From: Chitinophagaceae bacterium
GTDB lineage: Bacteria > Bacteroidota > Bacteroidia > Chitinophagales > Chitinophagaceae
Assembly: GCA_016722465.1 (NCBI GenBank)
Contig: JADKJC010000002.1
Location: forward strand, 1,192,501-1,256,500
Direction of reading: 5' to 3'
Length of the DNA: 64,000 bases
The notes under the pieces were generated by a model that was not told where the DNA came from, did not search any database, and saw only the letters and a program-made list of their open reading frames with translations. Within the stretch, counting starts at the first letter, position 1, and each line of letters begins with the position of its first letter. Below are positions 17,993-27,315 of this stretch, one piece after another. Position numbers and translations under genes: made by a program.

Positions 17993-19861
17993 TTGCCCGA
18001 CATTATACAATTATTACCCGATCACATTGCCAACCAGATTGCTGCAGGTGAAGTAATACAGCGGCCCGCCAGTGCGGTAAAAGAATTGTTGGAGAACGCC
18101 GTAGATGCAGGTGCCACCGAAATTCAACTCCTCGTAAACGATGCAGGTAAAGCCCTGATACAGGTAATTGACAACGGTAAAGGCATGAGCGAAACCGATG
18201 CCCGGATGGCATTTGAGCGCCACGCCACTTCCAAAATAAAAAACATCGACGACCTCTTTCATATCAAGACCATGGGTTTCAGGGGAGAAGCACTTGCCAG
18301 TATTGCGGCTGTTGCCCAGGTAGAGATTAAAACAAAAACTGGTGACGCTGTTACAGGTACTTATATTGAAATTGAAAACAGCCTGGTAAAAAAGCAGGAG
18401 CCCATTGCCTGGCAGCAGGGCACCAGCATTGCCATGAAGAACCTGTTTTTTAACGTGCCGGCACGTCGCAATTTTTTAAAGAGTAACGCCGCAGAATTAA
18501 GATATATCGTGGACGAATTCATACGGGTGTCAATGGCCTTTCCTGAAATTTTCTTTTCGCTCAGCAGCAATGGCCAGCAGGTATTTCATTTAGAGAAGGG
18601 TTCATTGAAGCAACGCATCGTTCAAATACTCGGTAATAACTACAATGCCAAACTGGTAAGCATTAAGGAAGAAACGGATTACATGAACATTTATGGTTTT
18701 GTTGGCAAGCCGGAGACAGCAAAAAAAACCAGGGGCGACCAGTATCTTTTTGTAAACAGCCGCTTTATAAAAAGTGCTTACCTCAATCATGCCATCATGA
18801 ATGCCTTTGACCAGATGATTGCAAAAGACAGTTTCCCGATGTACACTTTGTTTATTGATCTTGATCCATCACAGGTAGATATCAATGTGCATCCCACCAA
18901 GCAGGAAATAAAATTTGAAGATGAAAAAATTGTATACGCATTTGTGCAGAGTGCAGTAAAACATGCACTGGCACAGTTCAGCATTACACCTGCACTGGAT
19001 TTTGAGCTCGATGCTTCCATTCAGCATTTAGATGCTGTGACCAAACCATTTACCGAAGAAAAAAAATCTTCTGCTGCAGCTTCTTCATTGTACAGCACTT
19101 TCACTCAAAAAAACCAGGCGCATTTTGTTGATAAGAAAAGTGAACTGAAAAACTGGAAGGACTTCTACGAACCTTCAGAAAAAAAGTTTGAATCGCTCTT
19201 GGCAAATACGGAACAGGCTCCTGATGACAAAGATGTTCCAGCCGGTGAACTCCATATTCACCATTCACCATTCACCAAAATCCTGAGTGAAGCCGAAGGG
19301 CACCACTGCACACAACTGCACAACAGCTACATTCTTTTACAAAACAATACCGGCATTTTGCTCATTCACCAGCAAAATGCCCATGAAAGAATTTTATACG
19401 AACGTTTTATCAAAGCAACAGGTGGCAAACCGATTGCCACACAGCAAAGCTTGTTTCCATCTGCCATTCAACTGGCAGCAGCAGATACTGTATTGTTAAC
19501 TGAGTTGTTACCCGACCTGCATTATCTTGGTTACCACCTGGAGCCTTTTGGCAGCAATGCATTTGTAATACAGGGCACTCCGGCAGATATACTGCAGGGC
19601 AGTGAAAAAAATGCCATTGAGAAAATGCTGGAGCAGTATAAAAATTTCAGCAACGATCTTAAATACAGCAAACGGGAAAAACTGTTGCGTTCACTGGCAT
19701 GGCAGCAATCGGTAAAAGCCGGCACCCCACTTACTGCAAAAGAAATGCTGGTGCTGGTGGAAGACCTCTTTACCTGTACTACCCCCAATATTACACCCAA
19801 CGGCAAGCCCACTTATACAGAATTTAAGAAGACAGAACTGGACAGGATGTTTGGAAGATAA
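17993..19861 (+). CDS. mutL: DNA mismatch repair protein MutL
   Basis: Couples MutS mismatch recognition to downstream repair. The 622-residue chain begins at a TTG (MPDIIQLLPDHIANQIAAGEV), the usual N-terminus of the family. The GHKL ATPase (1-330) has ELLENAVDAGA, DNGKGM, RHATSKI and GFRGEALASIAAV. The C-terminal dimerisation domain (about 430-622) lacks the usual endonuclease signature: the DQHA(X)2E(X)4E region reads HQQNAHERILYE, and the CPHGRP position reads TPNGKP. It is therefore probably not a strand-nicking MutL. The linker near residues 420-438 carries an insert encoded by short repeats. Confidence 0.96.
   Translation: MPDIIQLLPDHIANQIAAGEVIQRPASAVKELLENAVDAGATEIQLLVNDAGKALIQVIDNGKGMSETDARMAFERHATSKIKNIDDLFHIKTMGFRGEALASIAAVAQVEIKTKTGDAVTGTYIEIENSLVKKQEPIAWQQGTSIAMKNLFFNVPARRNFLKSNAAELRYIVDEFIRVSMAFPEIFFSLSSNGQQVFHLEKGSLKQRIVQILGNNYNAKLVSIKEETDYMNIYGFVGKPETAKKTRGDQYLFVNSRFIKSAYLNHAIMNAFDQMIAKDSFPMYTLFIDLDPSQVDINVHPTKQEIKFEDEKIVYAFVQSAVKHALAQFSITPALDFELDASIQHLDAVTKPFTEEKKSSAAASSLYSTFTQKNQAHFVDKKSELKNWKDFYEPSEKKFESLLANTEQAPDDKDVPAGELHIHHSPFTKILSEAEGHHCTQLHNSYILLQNNTGILLIHQQNAHERILYERFIKATGGKPIATQQSLFPSAIQLAAADTVLLTELLPDLHYLGYHLEPFGSNAFVIQGTPADILQGSEKNAIEKMLEQYKNFSNDLKYSKREKLLRSLAWQQSVKAGTPLTAKEMLVLVEDLFTCTTPNITPNGKPTYTEFKKTELDRMFGR
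19256..19300. repeat. Short-repeat insert in the mutL linker
   Basis: Three copies of ATTCACC (19256-19276) are followed by CCTGAGTGAAGCCGAAGG (19282-19299), which resembles interspersed CCTGAGCG...CGAAGG palindromes recalled from many genomes. The segment is translated as HSPFTKILSEAEG and falls in the flexible linker between the ATPase and C-terminal domains. Confidence 0.55.
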
Positions 19862-19961
19862 CGCAACAGGGTTCAGGTTGGAGCACCGCCCCGGCCCAAA
19901 AAGAAAACCCACAGTAGACACTGCAGGTTTAGTTTTCTTTTGTATGATTATTGAAACCTTC

Positions 19962-22739
19962 CTAAATTTTCTGGAACCTGGTATAGCAAACCCTTCCTCC
20001 GTACATAATCCTCACCGTATAAAATCCGGGCGCTAAATTTTGAATATTCAATGTTACCAGGTTATTACCTGCAATACCCTGTTGGGTATGCTGCATCAGC
20101 AAAATACTTTGTGAAGAGAATACAGAAGCAGTGATCAATCCCGGCTGCGCCAGCTGCACATGTACAGATACCTGGCTGTGAGCAGGATTTGGATATGAGT
20201 GCAGTATGCATTGCGAAGGAACATTGGTCCGGTTGATCCTAACCACATGGCAATACTCTTTTACACAACCACCCCAGTACGTTGCCCTTAAGCAAACCCT
20301 GTAATACCCGGTATCTCCAAACACATGCACCGGATCATTTTGATTGACGGTAACAGTAGTGTTATTGGATAAATTCGTAAACGCCCATTGTTGTTGCAGT
20401 ATCGGCCTGTTGCTGGTTGCAAAGAAGAATAGTTTATTTGACATATAAGCATCCCTTCGGTAAACATAGCCGAGCTGTATGCTGTCGCAATTCAATGGCG
20501 GCGGAACAATGCCTCCCTGAACCAGCACTGAATCACAGGTTACCCTTGTACAGTTGTTGGCTGTTGTTACAGTAAGGCACACTACATACAGTCCCGCTTG
20601 TGCATATATATGCTCAGCATCCCATCCAATGCCAACAGTACCATCACCAAAACTCCAGTGGGCTGTGGCGGCTGATGAATTAACAGGAGTGGTATTACTG
20701 AAATAAACTTTACGCCTGTTTATTGAATCCGCATGGCTTGCAAAACCAACGATCAAATTGCAACTGTCTGGCTGGGTCTGCGTAACCGTTACCACCTGGC
20801 AGGTATCACTGAAACAGTTAGCACCATTAACCGTAACTTTCAGGCAAACCGTAAACTGCCCTGTTGTATTGTAGATATGATAAGCATTCCAGCTGTTGAT
20901 GCTGGTACCATCCCCAAAGGTCCAGGTTGCAACTGCGTTGGCAGGCTGAGCATTGGTAAGATTATTAAAATAGAGTTTCCTGTTGTTGGAGGAATCTCTC
21001 AACCAGTTGAAATTAGCATGCAGGTTGCAGGCTGTTGGTATGGTGATCACAATTGTTTGACAGGTTTGCCTTTCACAAATAACAAGCGTGCTGCCCGCCA
21101 GTACTTTTTTCACTCTCAGGCATACGATGTAAACACCCGGTGAAGCATAAGTATGAGTGACTAGGTTATTTGGATTAATCAGTACAGGTGTGCCATCTCC
21201 GAAATCCCAGAAGCTTGAATCAATATTGTTTAACGGTGTGGAGGTATTTTCAAACCTGTAGGTGGAAAGGGTAGTTCCCGGGATCGTATCCCTGTAAAAA
21301 ACAAAACCGGCAACAAGATTACAGGCTGTTGATGGCTGTACCGTGATCGTTTGGCAGTATTCCCTCACACAGGGAACCGTGCCGGGCACATTCCTTTTTA
21401 TCACCAGGCATACAGTATAAATGCCGCCCTGATTATAGGTATGAGAAGGATTCAGATCCGTTGAACTGCTGCCATCGCCAAAGGTCCACCGCACAGAATC
21501 TGTTGAAGCCATTGGTACACTCTGGTTGAAAAAATGTACCAGCAGGTGATTGTATGAATCAACATGGCTACTGAAATACGCCTGCAAATTGCAGGTGTTT
21601 ACCGGAACCTGCACCTGCACCATTTTACAGGTATCATCTGCACAAAGACTATCCCGCTTTACTGCAAGACATACCGTGAACACACCAGATGTTTGATAAA
21701 TATGGGTGGGATTATTGTCATAAGAAAAAGTGCCGTCACCAAAATACCATTTCACCTGGGTGTTGGGATCCGTACCGGTGGAAAGGTTACTGAAATACAC
21801 TTTATTGGTTTGGATACTGTCTCTTATAAAACTGAAGTTGGAATGTATGTTACAGGCTGGTGGCGGAACCAGTAATGTGATAGCCTGGCAATATTCTCTC
21901 ATACAGGGAACCGTGCCGGGCACATTCCTTTTTATCACCAGGCATACAGTATAAATGCCGCCCTGGTTATAGGTATGAGAAGGATTCAGATCCGTTGAAC
22001 TGCTACCATCGCCAAAGGTCCACCGCACAGAATCTGTTGAAGCCATTGGTACACTCTGGTTAAAGAAATGTACCAGCAGGTGATTGGATGAATCAACATG
22101 GCTGCTGAAATACGCCTGTAAATTGCAGGTGTTTACCGGAACCTGCACCTGTACCATTTTACAGGTATCATCTGCACAAAGACTATCCCGCCTTACTGCA
22201 AGACATACCGTGAACACACCAGATGTTTGATAAATATGGGTGGGATTATTGTCATAAGAAAAAGTGCCGTCACCAAAATACCATTTCACCTGGGTGTTGG
22301 GATCCGTACCGGTGGAAAGGTTACTGAAATACACTTTATTGGTTTGGATACTGTCTCTTATAAAACTGAAGTTGGAATGTATGTTACAGGCTGGCAGGCC
22401 TGCAATGGTAAGAAGGCGTCCAACAGAGTCGTAACATTGTACCAGGCTACTATCATTTGGCGAACGGTAAGTAACAATATGCGTTACATAATATGCCCCC
22501 GGCGCTGCATATTCATGCGATGGGGCTAAAAAGTTACTGCCTGCTGTACCATCACCAAAGATCCACTGGTGCTGCAGCAGGGCAGATGTATTAATGGTGG
22601 TTGGAGTGAACTGTACGGTGCTGGTATTACCGTTCACCGTAAAATTAAACCCGGCATCGCAAATGGTTCCTGGCTGGGCATAAGCTGAAAAGCTGAAAAC
22701 AGTAAGGACTGCAAATAAGAGGGTAATTAATTTTTTCAT
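19962..22739 (-). CDS. PKD-repeat protein with T9SS sorting domain
   Basis: A 925-residue surface protein. Residues 1-21 are a signal peptide (ends SAYAQ). About eight PKD-like beta-sandwich domains follow, each marked by a WxFGDGT-type turn and a final YxVCLxV strand (for example WIFGDGTAGSNF, WYFGDGTFSY, WTFGDGSSST), with paired Cys residues that may form disulphides. The C-terminal 75 residues (SYPNPAHSQVSVHVQL onward) are a type A T9SS sorting domain. Two neighbouring PKD pairs are almost identical because of a 534-bp internal duplication. PKD arrays usually serve as spacers or adhesion modules; no catalytic domain is present. Confidence 0.9.
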   Translation of the reverse strand: MKKLITLLFAVLTVFSFSAYAQPGTICDAGFNFTVNGNTSTVQFTPTTINTSALLQHQWIFGDGTAGSNFLAPSHEYAAPGAYYVTHIVTYRSPNDSSLVQCYDSVGRLLTIAGLPACNIHSNFSFIRDSIQTNKVYFSNLSTGTDPNTQVKWYFGDGTFSYDNNPTHIYQTSGVFTVCLAVRRDSLCADDTCKMVQVQVPVNTCNLQAYFSSHVDSSNHLLVHFFNQSVPMASTDSVRWTFGDGSSSTDLNPSHTYNQGGIYTVCLVIKRNVPGTVPCMREYCQAITLLVPPPACNIHSNFSFIRDSIQTNKVYFSNLSTGTDPNTQVKWYFGDGTFSYDNNPTHIYQTSGVFTVCLAVKRDSLCADDTCKMVQVQVPVNTCNLQAYFSSHVDSYNHLLVHFFNQSVPMASTDSVRWTFGDGSSSTDLNPSHTYNQGGIYTVCLVIKRNVPGTVPCVREYCQTITVQPSTACNLVAGFVFYRDTIPGTTLSTYRFENTSTPLNNIDSSFWDFGDGTPVLINPNNLVTHTYASPGVYIVCLRVKKVLAGSTLVICERQTCQTIVITIPTACNLHANFNWLRDSSNNRKLYFNNLTNAQPANAVATWTFGDGTSINSWNAYHIYNTTGQFTVCLKVTVNGANCFSDTCQVVTVTQTQPDSCNLIVGFASHADSINRRKVYFSNTTPVNSSAATAHWSFGDGTVGIGWDAEHIYAQAGLYVVCLTVTTANNCTRVTCDSVLVQGGIVPPPLNCDSIQLGYVYRRDAYMSNKLFFFATSNRPILQQQWAFTNLSNNTTVTVNQNDPVHVFGDTGYYRVCLRATYWGGCVKEYCHVVRINRTNVPSQCILHSYPNPAHSQVSVHVQLAQPGLITASVFSSQSILLMQHTQQGIAGNNLVTLNIQNLAPGFYTVRIMYGGRVCYTRFQKI
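21345..22392. repeat. 534-bp near-identical tandem duplication in the PKD gene
   Basis: The segment at about 21358-21858 recurs at about 21892-22392 with a constant offset of 534 bp (178 codons, two PKD domains). The copies differ at only a few positions, for example TGTATGAATC versus TGGATGAATC, and CCGCTTTAC versus CCGCCTTAC. The duplication is in frame. Its low divergence implies a recent event or ongoing gene conversion. Confidence 0.9.
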
Positions 22740-22832
22740 ACCTGGTGTTTTGATAAGTATTGAAATGAGTTGGCTTAGGTATGAGATAGATACGGCGAAG
22801 GGAAATTGTGATGCCTGAAGCGAAAAACTTTT

Positions 22833-24179
22833 TTAATATTTATTCCGGATATCTTTTATAAACCGTTCTATTGCCCTGCGTACATTGGCGGCATTGCCCA
22901 TTTCATTATTCACCAGCACAGAAAAAACAAGGAGCTTCATTTTCTTTGTAATCAAATATCCACAGAGTGAAACCTGGTTACTCATGCTGCCTGTTTTTGC
23001 ATAGATAAATCCGCTGTCGGCATTGTAATAATTTTTCAAAGTACCTTCTCCGCCGGTGGGCAGTATCCTTTTTAATCTTTCCAAACCAAATTCATTTTTC
23101 AATTTGTTTAAAATGTAAATGAAGGATTGTGGCGTAAATAAATTATACCGGCTAAGACCGCTACCATCTACCCATCGTGGTGGTTGGGGAATGTCTTTCA
23201 GATCGGATTTTAATAACGTATCAATGATGGCTTCATCATTCATATAACCTAAATGCTCGTTGCTTGCCATGAGCAGCGTTTGCTCTGCGAAGAAATTGTC
23301 GCTGTTGTGCATCATGGGTTTTAATAAGGAGTCGGTGGGTTGGGAGTGAATTACATTATAATCTCTGTTTGGATAACGAGGATAGTCTGTAATTCCTAAA
23401 AAATAAAGGTTGGGTAATGTATCTTTTAATAAGTTAGAAACTTTATCAAAATTTAAATCGAATGGAATTTGTTCAATTTTATTTTTTCCGGATAAAATCA
23501 TTAACCGGTCATCGCCTAAATTTTTATAGACTTTAATTCCACTGTCTAAACCGTAAAACTTTTTGGCGAATTGGTCAAAGTAAGATGGACTAATACTAAT
23601 GCTGTCTCTATTGACCCATTTTACTGAAATCAGGTTTTTATATATTGGGAGATCGGATCTCCTGGTCATAAATCTTTCATTATAATCATCCCATGCCCAT
23701 CCATTTCCATATGGTTGAGGATAGAGATGATTAAAATATACTTGTTTTTGTTTTTTAAGAAAATCAAACACTGGTTGTTTCGAATAACTCGGTTCCAAAA
23801 AAGTAGGATCCCCAGACGGTTTAATTTCAGTCCAGCTTTCAGAACTATCACCATATATATTATACCTTAACCCCACCAAACTATCCCCTAAATATTTCAT
23901 TCCTGCATATAATGTAAATAGCTTGGTATTACTGGCGGGAATAAAATATTTAGCAGCATTATAATTATACAGGTAAGTATTGGTGGCCGGTTCATAAATA
24001 CTGATGCCGGTATGGCCGGTGCCAATGATGGAATCCTGCAACAAAATAGCAGTTGCCTGCCTGCCAATCTGCCTGGATACAGAGCAGGATGAAAACACCC
24101 ATATAAATAGGATTGCATACAACAGCCTGTTTGTACCTTTACCATTGCACACAGGCTTACCGAAATATGAATTTTTCAT
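22833..24179 (-). CDS. dacB: D-alanyl-D-alanine carboxypeptidase/endopeptidase (S13, PBP4 type)
   Basis: Penicillin-binding protein that trims or cleaves peptidoglycan cross-links in the periplasm. Length is 448 residues. A hydrophobic N-terminus ends in VFSSC near residue 32, which fits a lipobox. The three active-site motifs are intact: SNTK at 83-86 (SxxK), SDN at 293-295 and KTG at 395-397. The family's large insert between the first two motifs is present but short. It is divergent from the potassium channel gene, with about 40 bp between the starts. Confidence 0.92.
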   Translation of the reverse strand: MKNSYFGKPVCNGKGTNRLLYAILFIWVFSSCSVSRQIGRQATAILLQDSIIGTGHTGISIYEPATNTYLYNYNAAKYFIPASNTKLFTLYAGMKYLGDSLVGLRYNIYGDSSESWTEIKPSGDPTFLEPSYSKQPVFDFLKKQKQVYFNHLYPQPYGNGWAWDDYNERFMTRRSDLPIYKNLISVKWVNRDSISISPSYFDQFAKKFYGLDSGIKVYKNLGDDRLMILSGKNKIEQIPFDLNFDKVSNLLKDTLPNLYFLGITDYPRYPNRDYNVIHSQPTDSLLKPMMHNSDNFFAEQTLLMASNEHLGYMNDEAIIDTLLKSDLKDIPQPPRWVDGSGLSRYNLFTPQSFIYILNKLKNEFGLERLKRILPTGGEGTLKNYYNADSGFIYAKTGSMSNQVSLCGYLITKKMKLLVFSVLVNNEMGNAANVRRAIERFIKDIRNKY

Positions 24180-24220
24180 TTGAGGTTAAAGTTATATTTT
24201 CAGTGTCAACAAAAGTGTAA

Positions 24221-25219
24221 ATGCTTTTTACTAAACAAACAAAATCTTTTACCAAACTGCTGTGGCCGGCACTGTTGCTGGTTCTTTCCCTGCTCATCGG
24301 GCTGTTTGGGTTTATGGTAATTGAAGGTTATGGTTTTATAGATGCATTGTACATGACCGCAGTAACCGTATCCACTGTTGGATATGAAGTGGTAAAGCCG
24401 CTTTCCTATGCCGGCAAGCTATTTACCATCTTTTTCCTGCTGATCAATATCGGTTTGTTCACTTATTTTATCGCATTGTTTACCCGCTATTTACTGGATG
24501 GCGAATTTATCAAACGTTATAAAGAAATGAAAATGGAAAATAAAATTCATCATCTTAAGGACCATGTGATCATTTGCGGCTTTGGCAGAAACGGCAGGGA
24601 AAGTGCCCAGATACTGCACAACAACAGTATCCCTTTTGTGATAGTGGAAAACAAAGATGAACTGGAAACAGACGGGCATTTTAAAATAGAACATTCTGTA
24701 AAAGGTAATGCCACCACAGATGAAATCTTGCTGGAAGCAGGCATTAAACATGCAAAAGCCATCATTACTACATTGCCGGTGGATGCTGATAACCTTTTCC
24801 TGGTATTGTCTGCACGGCAATTGAACCCTTCCATCAAAATCATCAGCAGGGCTTCTGTAAATTCTTCGGTTCAAAAATTAAAGATTGCCGGAGCAGACAA
24901 TGTAATTATGCCGGATAAAATTGGTGGTGCACACATGGCCACACTGGTATTGCAGCCGGATGTTACGGAAATTCTTTCCATCATGTCTACCACCAGTAAC
25001 CCTTCTTTCAGAATAGTGGAATTGCCGGTGGGTAAAAGTATAAAGCTAGCGGAACTGGACCTGTGGAAGAAAACACACTGCACTATTATCGGGTTGAAGA
25101 AGCTCAATAAACACTATAGCATCAATCCATCACCGGAATATACGTTGTTAATTGGCGACAGCCTTATTATCATGGGCAGTGAAAAAGAAATTAACCAGGC
25201 CCGTGAACTGGTAAGCTGA
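24221..25219 (+). CDS. Potassium channel with RCK (TrkA-N/TrkA-C) domains
   Basis: Inner-membrane K+ channel of the two-helix type gated by a cytoplasmic ring. Helices lie at about 14-34 and 68-88, with the pore and filter TVSTVGYE near 45-52, so the filter reads GYE instead of GYG/GFG. The RCK domain begins at HVIICGFGRNGRESAQ near 114-129, a Rossmann nucleotide-binding motif, and covers about 114-235. A TrkA-C domain follows (about 250-332). Length is 332 residues. GYE/GYD filters occur in related prokaryotic channels, so ion selectivity should be tested rather than assumed. Confidence 0.92.
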   Translation: MLFTKQTKSFTKLLWPALLLVLSLLIGLFGFMVIEGYGFIDALYMTAVTVSTVGYEVVKPLSYAGKLFTIFFLLINIGLFTYFIALFTRYLLDGEFIKRYKEMKMENKIHHLKDHVIICGFGRNGRESAQILHNNSIPFVIVENKDELETDGHFKIEHSVKGNATTDEILLEAGIKHAKAIITTLPVDADNLFLVLSARQLNPSIKIISRASVNSSVQKLKIAGADNVIMPDKIGGAHMATLVLQPDVTEILSIMSTTSNPSFRIVELPVGKSIKLAELDLWKKTHCTIIGLKKLNKHYSINPSPEYTLLIGDSLIIMGSEKEINQARELVS

Positions 25220-25234
25220 TGGATGCCCCAATAA

Positions 25235-26362
25235 TCAACCTCTCTCCTGTGATCTCATCCAGCGTTCGGGCATTTCATTTTTGCTGGCACTCACGTAATC
25301 ATTATAACTGCAGGCAATCATTTTCTTATCGGGCAACTGCATCCACCACCTTCCGGTACGGCGGCTTTGTAAAAACAACGTGCCTTCTTCTGTAAAGGAA
25401 GTATTGAATTCGTTAAAGAGATTACTTTCGCTGAGCAATGCTTCCTGTTTACTGCGGCTTTTACCATCGATAAAATACCATAGCATTTGTGCTATCAGCA
25501 CCGCAGTCAATTCATTCACATCTTCTTTGGGATTATAACCATAGATGCCAACGCTGCTCAGGTTAGTGCTCATACCTGCATACCGGGTAAGAATACAGGC
25601 TTCTTCACCGGTAAATCCATTGGGGCTGCATTTGCCTGAAGGGGCATCGCTGTATTTGATGGCATTGATATCAAAACTCAGCAAGTGTGTATTCCGGATC
25701 ACCGGCTCCATCTCTTCTATATTTTCCTTTGCTTTTCCCACCCGGTGGCAATCAAAACGCAGCTTGTCCATTGTTTCCAGCATACGTGGGTGAACAAAAT
25801 AGCTTTGAAAGCCGATGTGATTGTAGTGCTTGATAAAATTCGGTTCACTGGTGAGCATTTCCAGCAAAAAATTTTCACTACGGAGAGAACTTTCTCCTCT
25901 CAGATCAATGGTAGCATCAATGCAGGTGGCTTCAACGGTTTTGTTTAGTTGACGGTAAGCAAAATATTGCGCCAGTGTTACATCATGCGATCCGCCAATG
26001 AGTACCACCGTTTTATCCATCCTGGCCAGTTCTGCCACTACGGTTTTAATGGCAGCATAACTATCACTCAGTGAAGCGCCGGTTTTGATATTGCCGATGT
26101 CGGCTATCCTGGTATCAAAGTGCCAGTAATGCAACTGGTACAATTGCCTGCGGATAATATTGGCTGCATTTATCTGCTCCTCAAAATTGCCACTGCCCCT
26201 GAACTCATCCACACCCACCAGTACAATATCTGCATCGGTAACATCGGGCAGTTCTGTATCATAAATGGCAATGTGCTTGGCAAACTGTCCGTCGTTGTAG
26301 CCACTGTCTTCATTCAATAAATGAATATCCACAGGTGATAAAAAATCATGCAGGTCGTACAT
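25235..26362 (-). CDS. Arginase/formimidoylglutamase-like protein with altered metal site
   Basis: A 375-residue member of the ureohydrolase fold, whose active members use two Mn ions to hydrolyse guanidino or formimino groups. The first motif, GGSHD (123-127), keeps its His. The second reads DATID (149-153), with Thr where DAHxD has His. The third reads SFDIN (229-233), with Asn where SxDxD has the second Asp. Two of the six usual ligands are thus missing. Such variants occur in Bacteroidota and are often labelled formimidoylglutamase, but activity is doubtful here. No histidine-degradation genes are adjacent. Confidence 0.75.
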   Translation of the reverse strand: MYDLHDFLSPVDIHLLNEDSGYNDGQFAKHIAIYDTELPDVTDADIVLVGVDEFRGSGNFEEQINAANIIRRQLYQLHYWHFDTRIADIGNIKTGASLSDSYAAIKTVVAELARMDKTVVLIGGSHDVTLAQYFAYRQLNKTVEATCIDATIDLRGESSLRSENFLLEMLTSEPNFIKHYNHIGFQSYFVHPRMLETMDKLRFDCHRVGKAKENIEEMEPVIRNTHLLSFDINAIKYSDAPSGKCSPNGFTGEEACILTRYAGMSTNLSSVGIYGYNPKEDVNELTAVLIAQMLWYFIDGKSRSKQEALLSESNLFNEFNTSFTEEGTLFLQSRRTGRWWMQLPDKKMIACSYNDYVSASKNEMPERWMRSQERG

Positions 26363-26378
26363 CGGTTTTTAATTTGGG

Positions 26379-26386
26379 CAAACTTA
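26379..26386 (-). promoter_or_regulatory. -7 box upstream of the arginase-like gene
   Basis: On the minus strand the sequence reads TAAGTTTG, an exact TAnnTTTG match, 16 bp before the ATG. It lies between the gene and an interspersed repeat whose arm begins 10 bp further upstream. Confidence 0.6.
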
Positions 26387-26395
26387 AGGAAATCT

Positions 26396-26642
26396 CACGC
26401 AAAGAAAAAAAGAGGCAAAGACGGGTAAAGTATCATTTTGAAAAATTATTAATTTAACTGCAACCTCAGCACCTCAGTGCAAAAAAGATCCCACGCAGAG
26501 AAAGACAATATTTTGTTGTTGCTTCCAGGATTGCGACTCAAACGCCTATAGTTATTGGGCAACAGTTTTTCAAACTGATACACCACCGAAAGGCGCTATG
26601 TTGATTTGTATTCTCTTTGCGGCATATTTTATTCTTTGCGTG
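26396..26642. repeat. Inverted-repeat element in a gene-free region
   Basis: The 348-bp gap between the arginase-like and lipoprotein genes holds an element with perfect 11-bp arms, CACGCAAAGAA (26396-26406) and TTCTTTGCGTG (26632-26642). A related CCACGCAGAGAAAGAC lies near 26491-26506, and ATTCTCTTTGCGGC lies near the right arm. No ORF is inside. The arrangement suggests a decayed MITE-like unit made of CACGCAAAGA modules. Confidence 0.6.
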
Positions 26643-26710
26643 GAAGAAATAAAGTATTAATTATACGGCATTGAGAATTTGCCCTGGCAAAAAATTTAAA
26701 TAATAAAACC

Positions 26711-27253
26711 CTAATTCACCTTTTGAAGATCCTTCGCCACGAACCATTCATCGTACATTGGTTGCGGCCTGGTTTTATAATGAATGCTGATGGCATTACG
26801 GAGTTCGTTGCTGTTTTTGATATACTTGCTGGTAAAGTGCTCTGCCAGTGTAAGGATGCTGATGGAGTTGTTGTCTCTTTTTATTTCTGCGAAATACATT
26901 TTACCCTTGATAAAAGTATTTAAGAACTGGCGACTGTCTATTACAGACAAATAAGCCGTTCCTTTGATGGTATCTTTGTCAATTACCCTGTAGCGCCTGA
27001 GTTCATCAATGTACCCTGTGATGGAAAGATCATATTCCATATCCGATCTTTTCTCAAAAATTATTTTTATGGGAGATTCTTTGTAATCATTTTCGTAGGA
27101 TGGCCGTTGTACAAATGCAGCCCACTTGCCGATCAGCGCCTCGTCAATGTATTGTTGCGGTGCTGCATCAATACCATAGGGAGAGTCGTAAGGGCAACCC
27201 CACAACAGGATGCTGACTAAAAAAAACAATATAGTATGCAGAAGGCCTTTCAC
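26711..27253 (-). CDS. Hypothetical lipoprotein
   Basis: A 180-residue protein not assigned to a named family. Residues 1-19 are hydrophobic and end in LLWGC, so Cys20 is a likely lipidation site. The mature part begins with PYDSPYGIDAAPQQYIDEAL and has alternating strands (IKIIFEKRSDMEYDLSI, RYRVIDKDTIKGTAYLSVID). It is compatible with a small beta-sandwich that would sit at the membrane surface. It stands alone, with a repeat element on one side and the CPBP gene on the other. Confidence 0.7.
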   Translation of the reverse strand: MKGLLHTILFFLVSILLWGCPYDSPYGIDAAPQQYIDEALIGKWAAFVQRPSYENDYKESPIKIIFEKRSDMEYDLSITGYIDELRRYRVIDKDTIKGTAYLSVIDSRQFLNTFIKGKMYFAEIKRDNNSISILTLAEHFTSKYIKNSNELRNAISIHYKTRPQPMYDEWFVAKDLQKVN

Positions 27254-27315
27254 CGTTTTTTAAAATTAAATGCATTTATCATGCAACGAATTATTTATTG
27301 AAATGTTGTTTTAAT

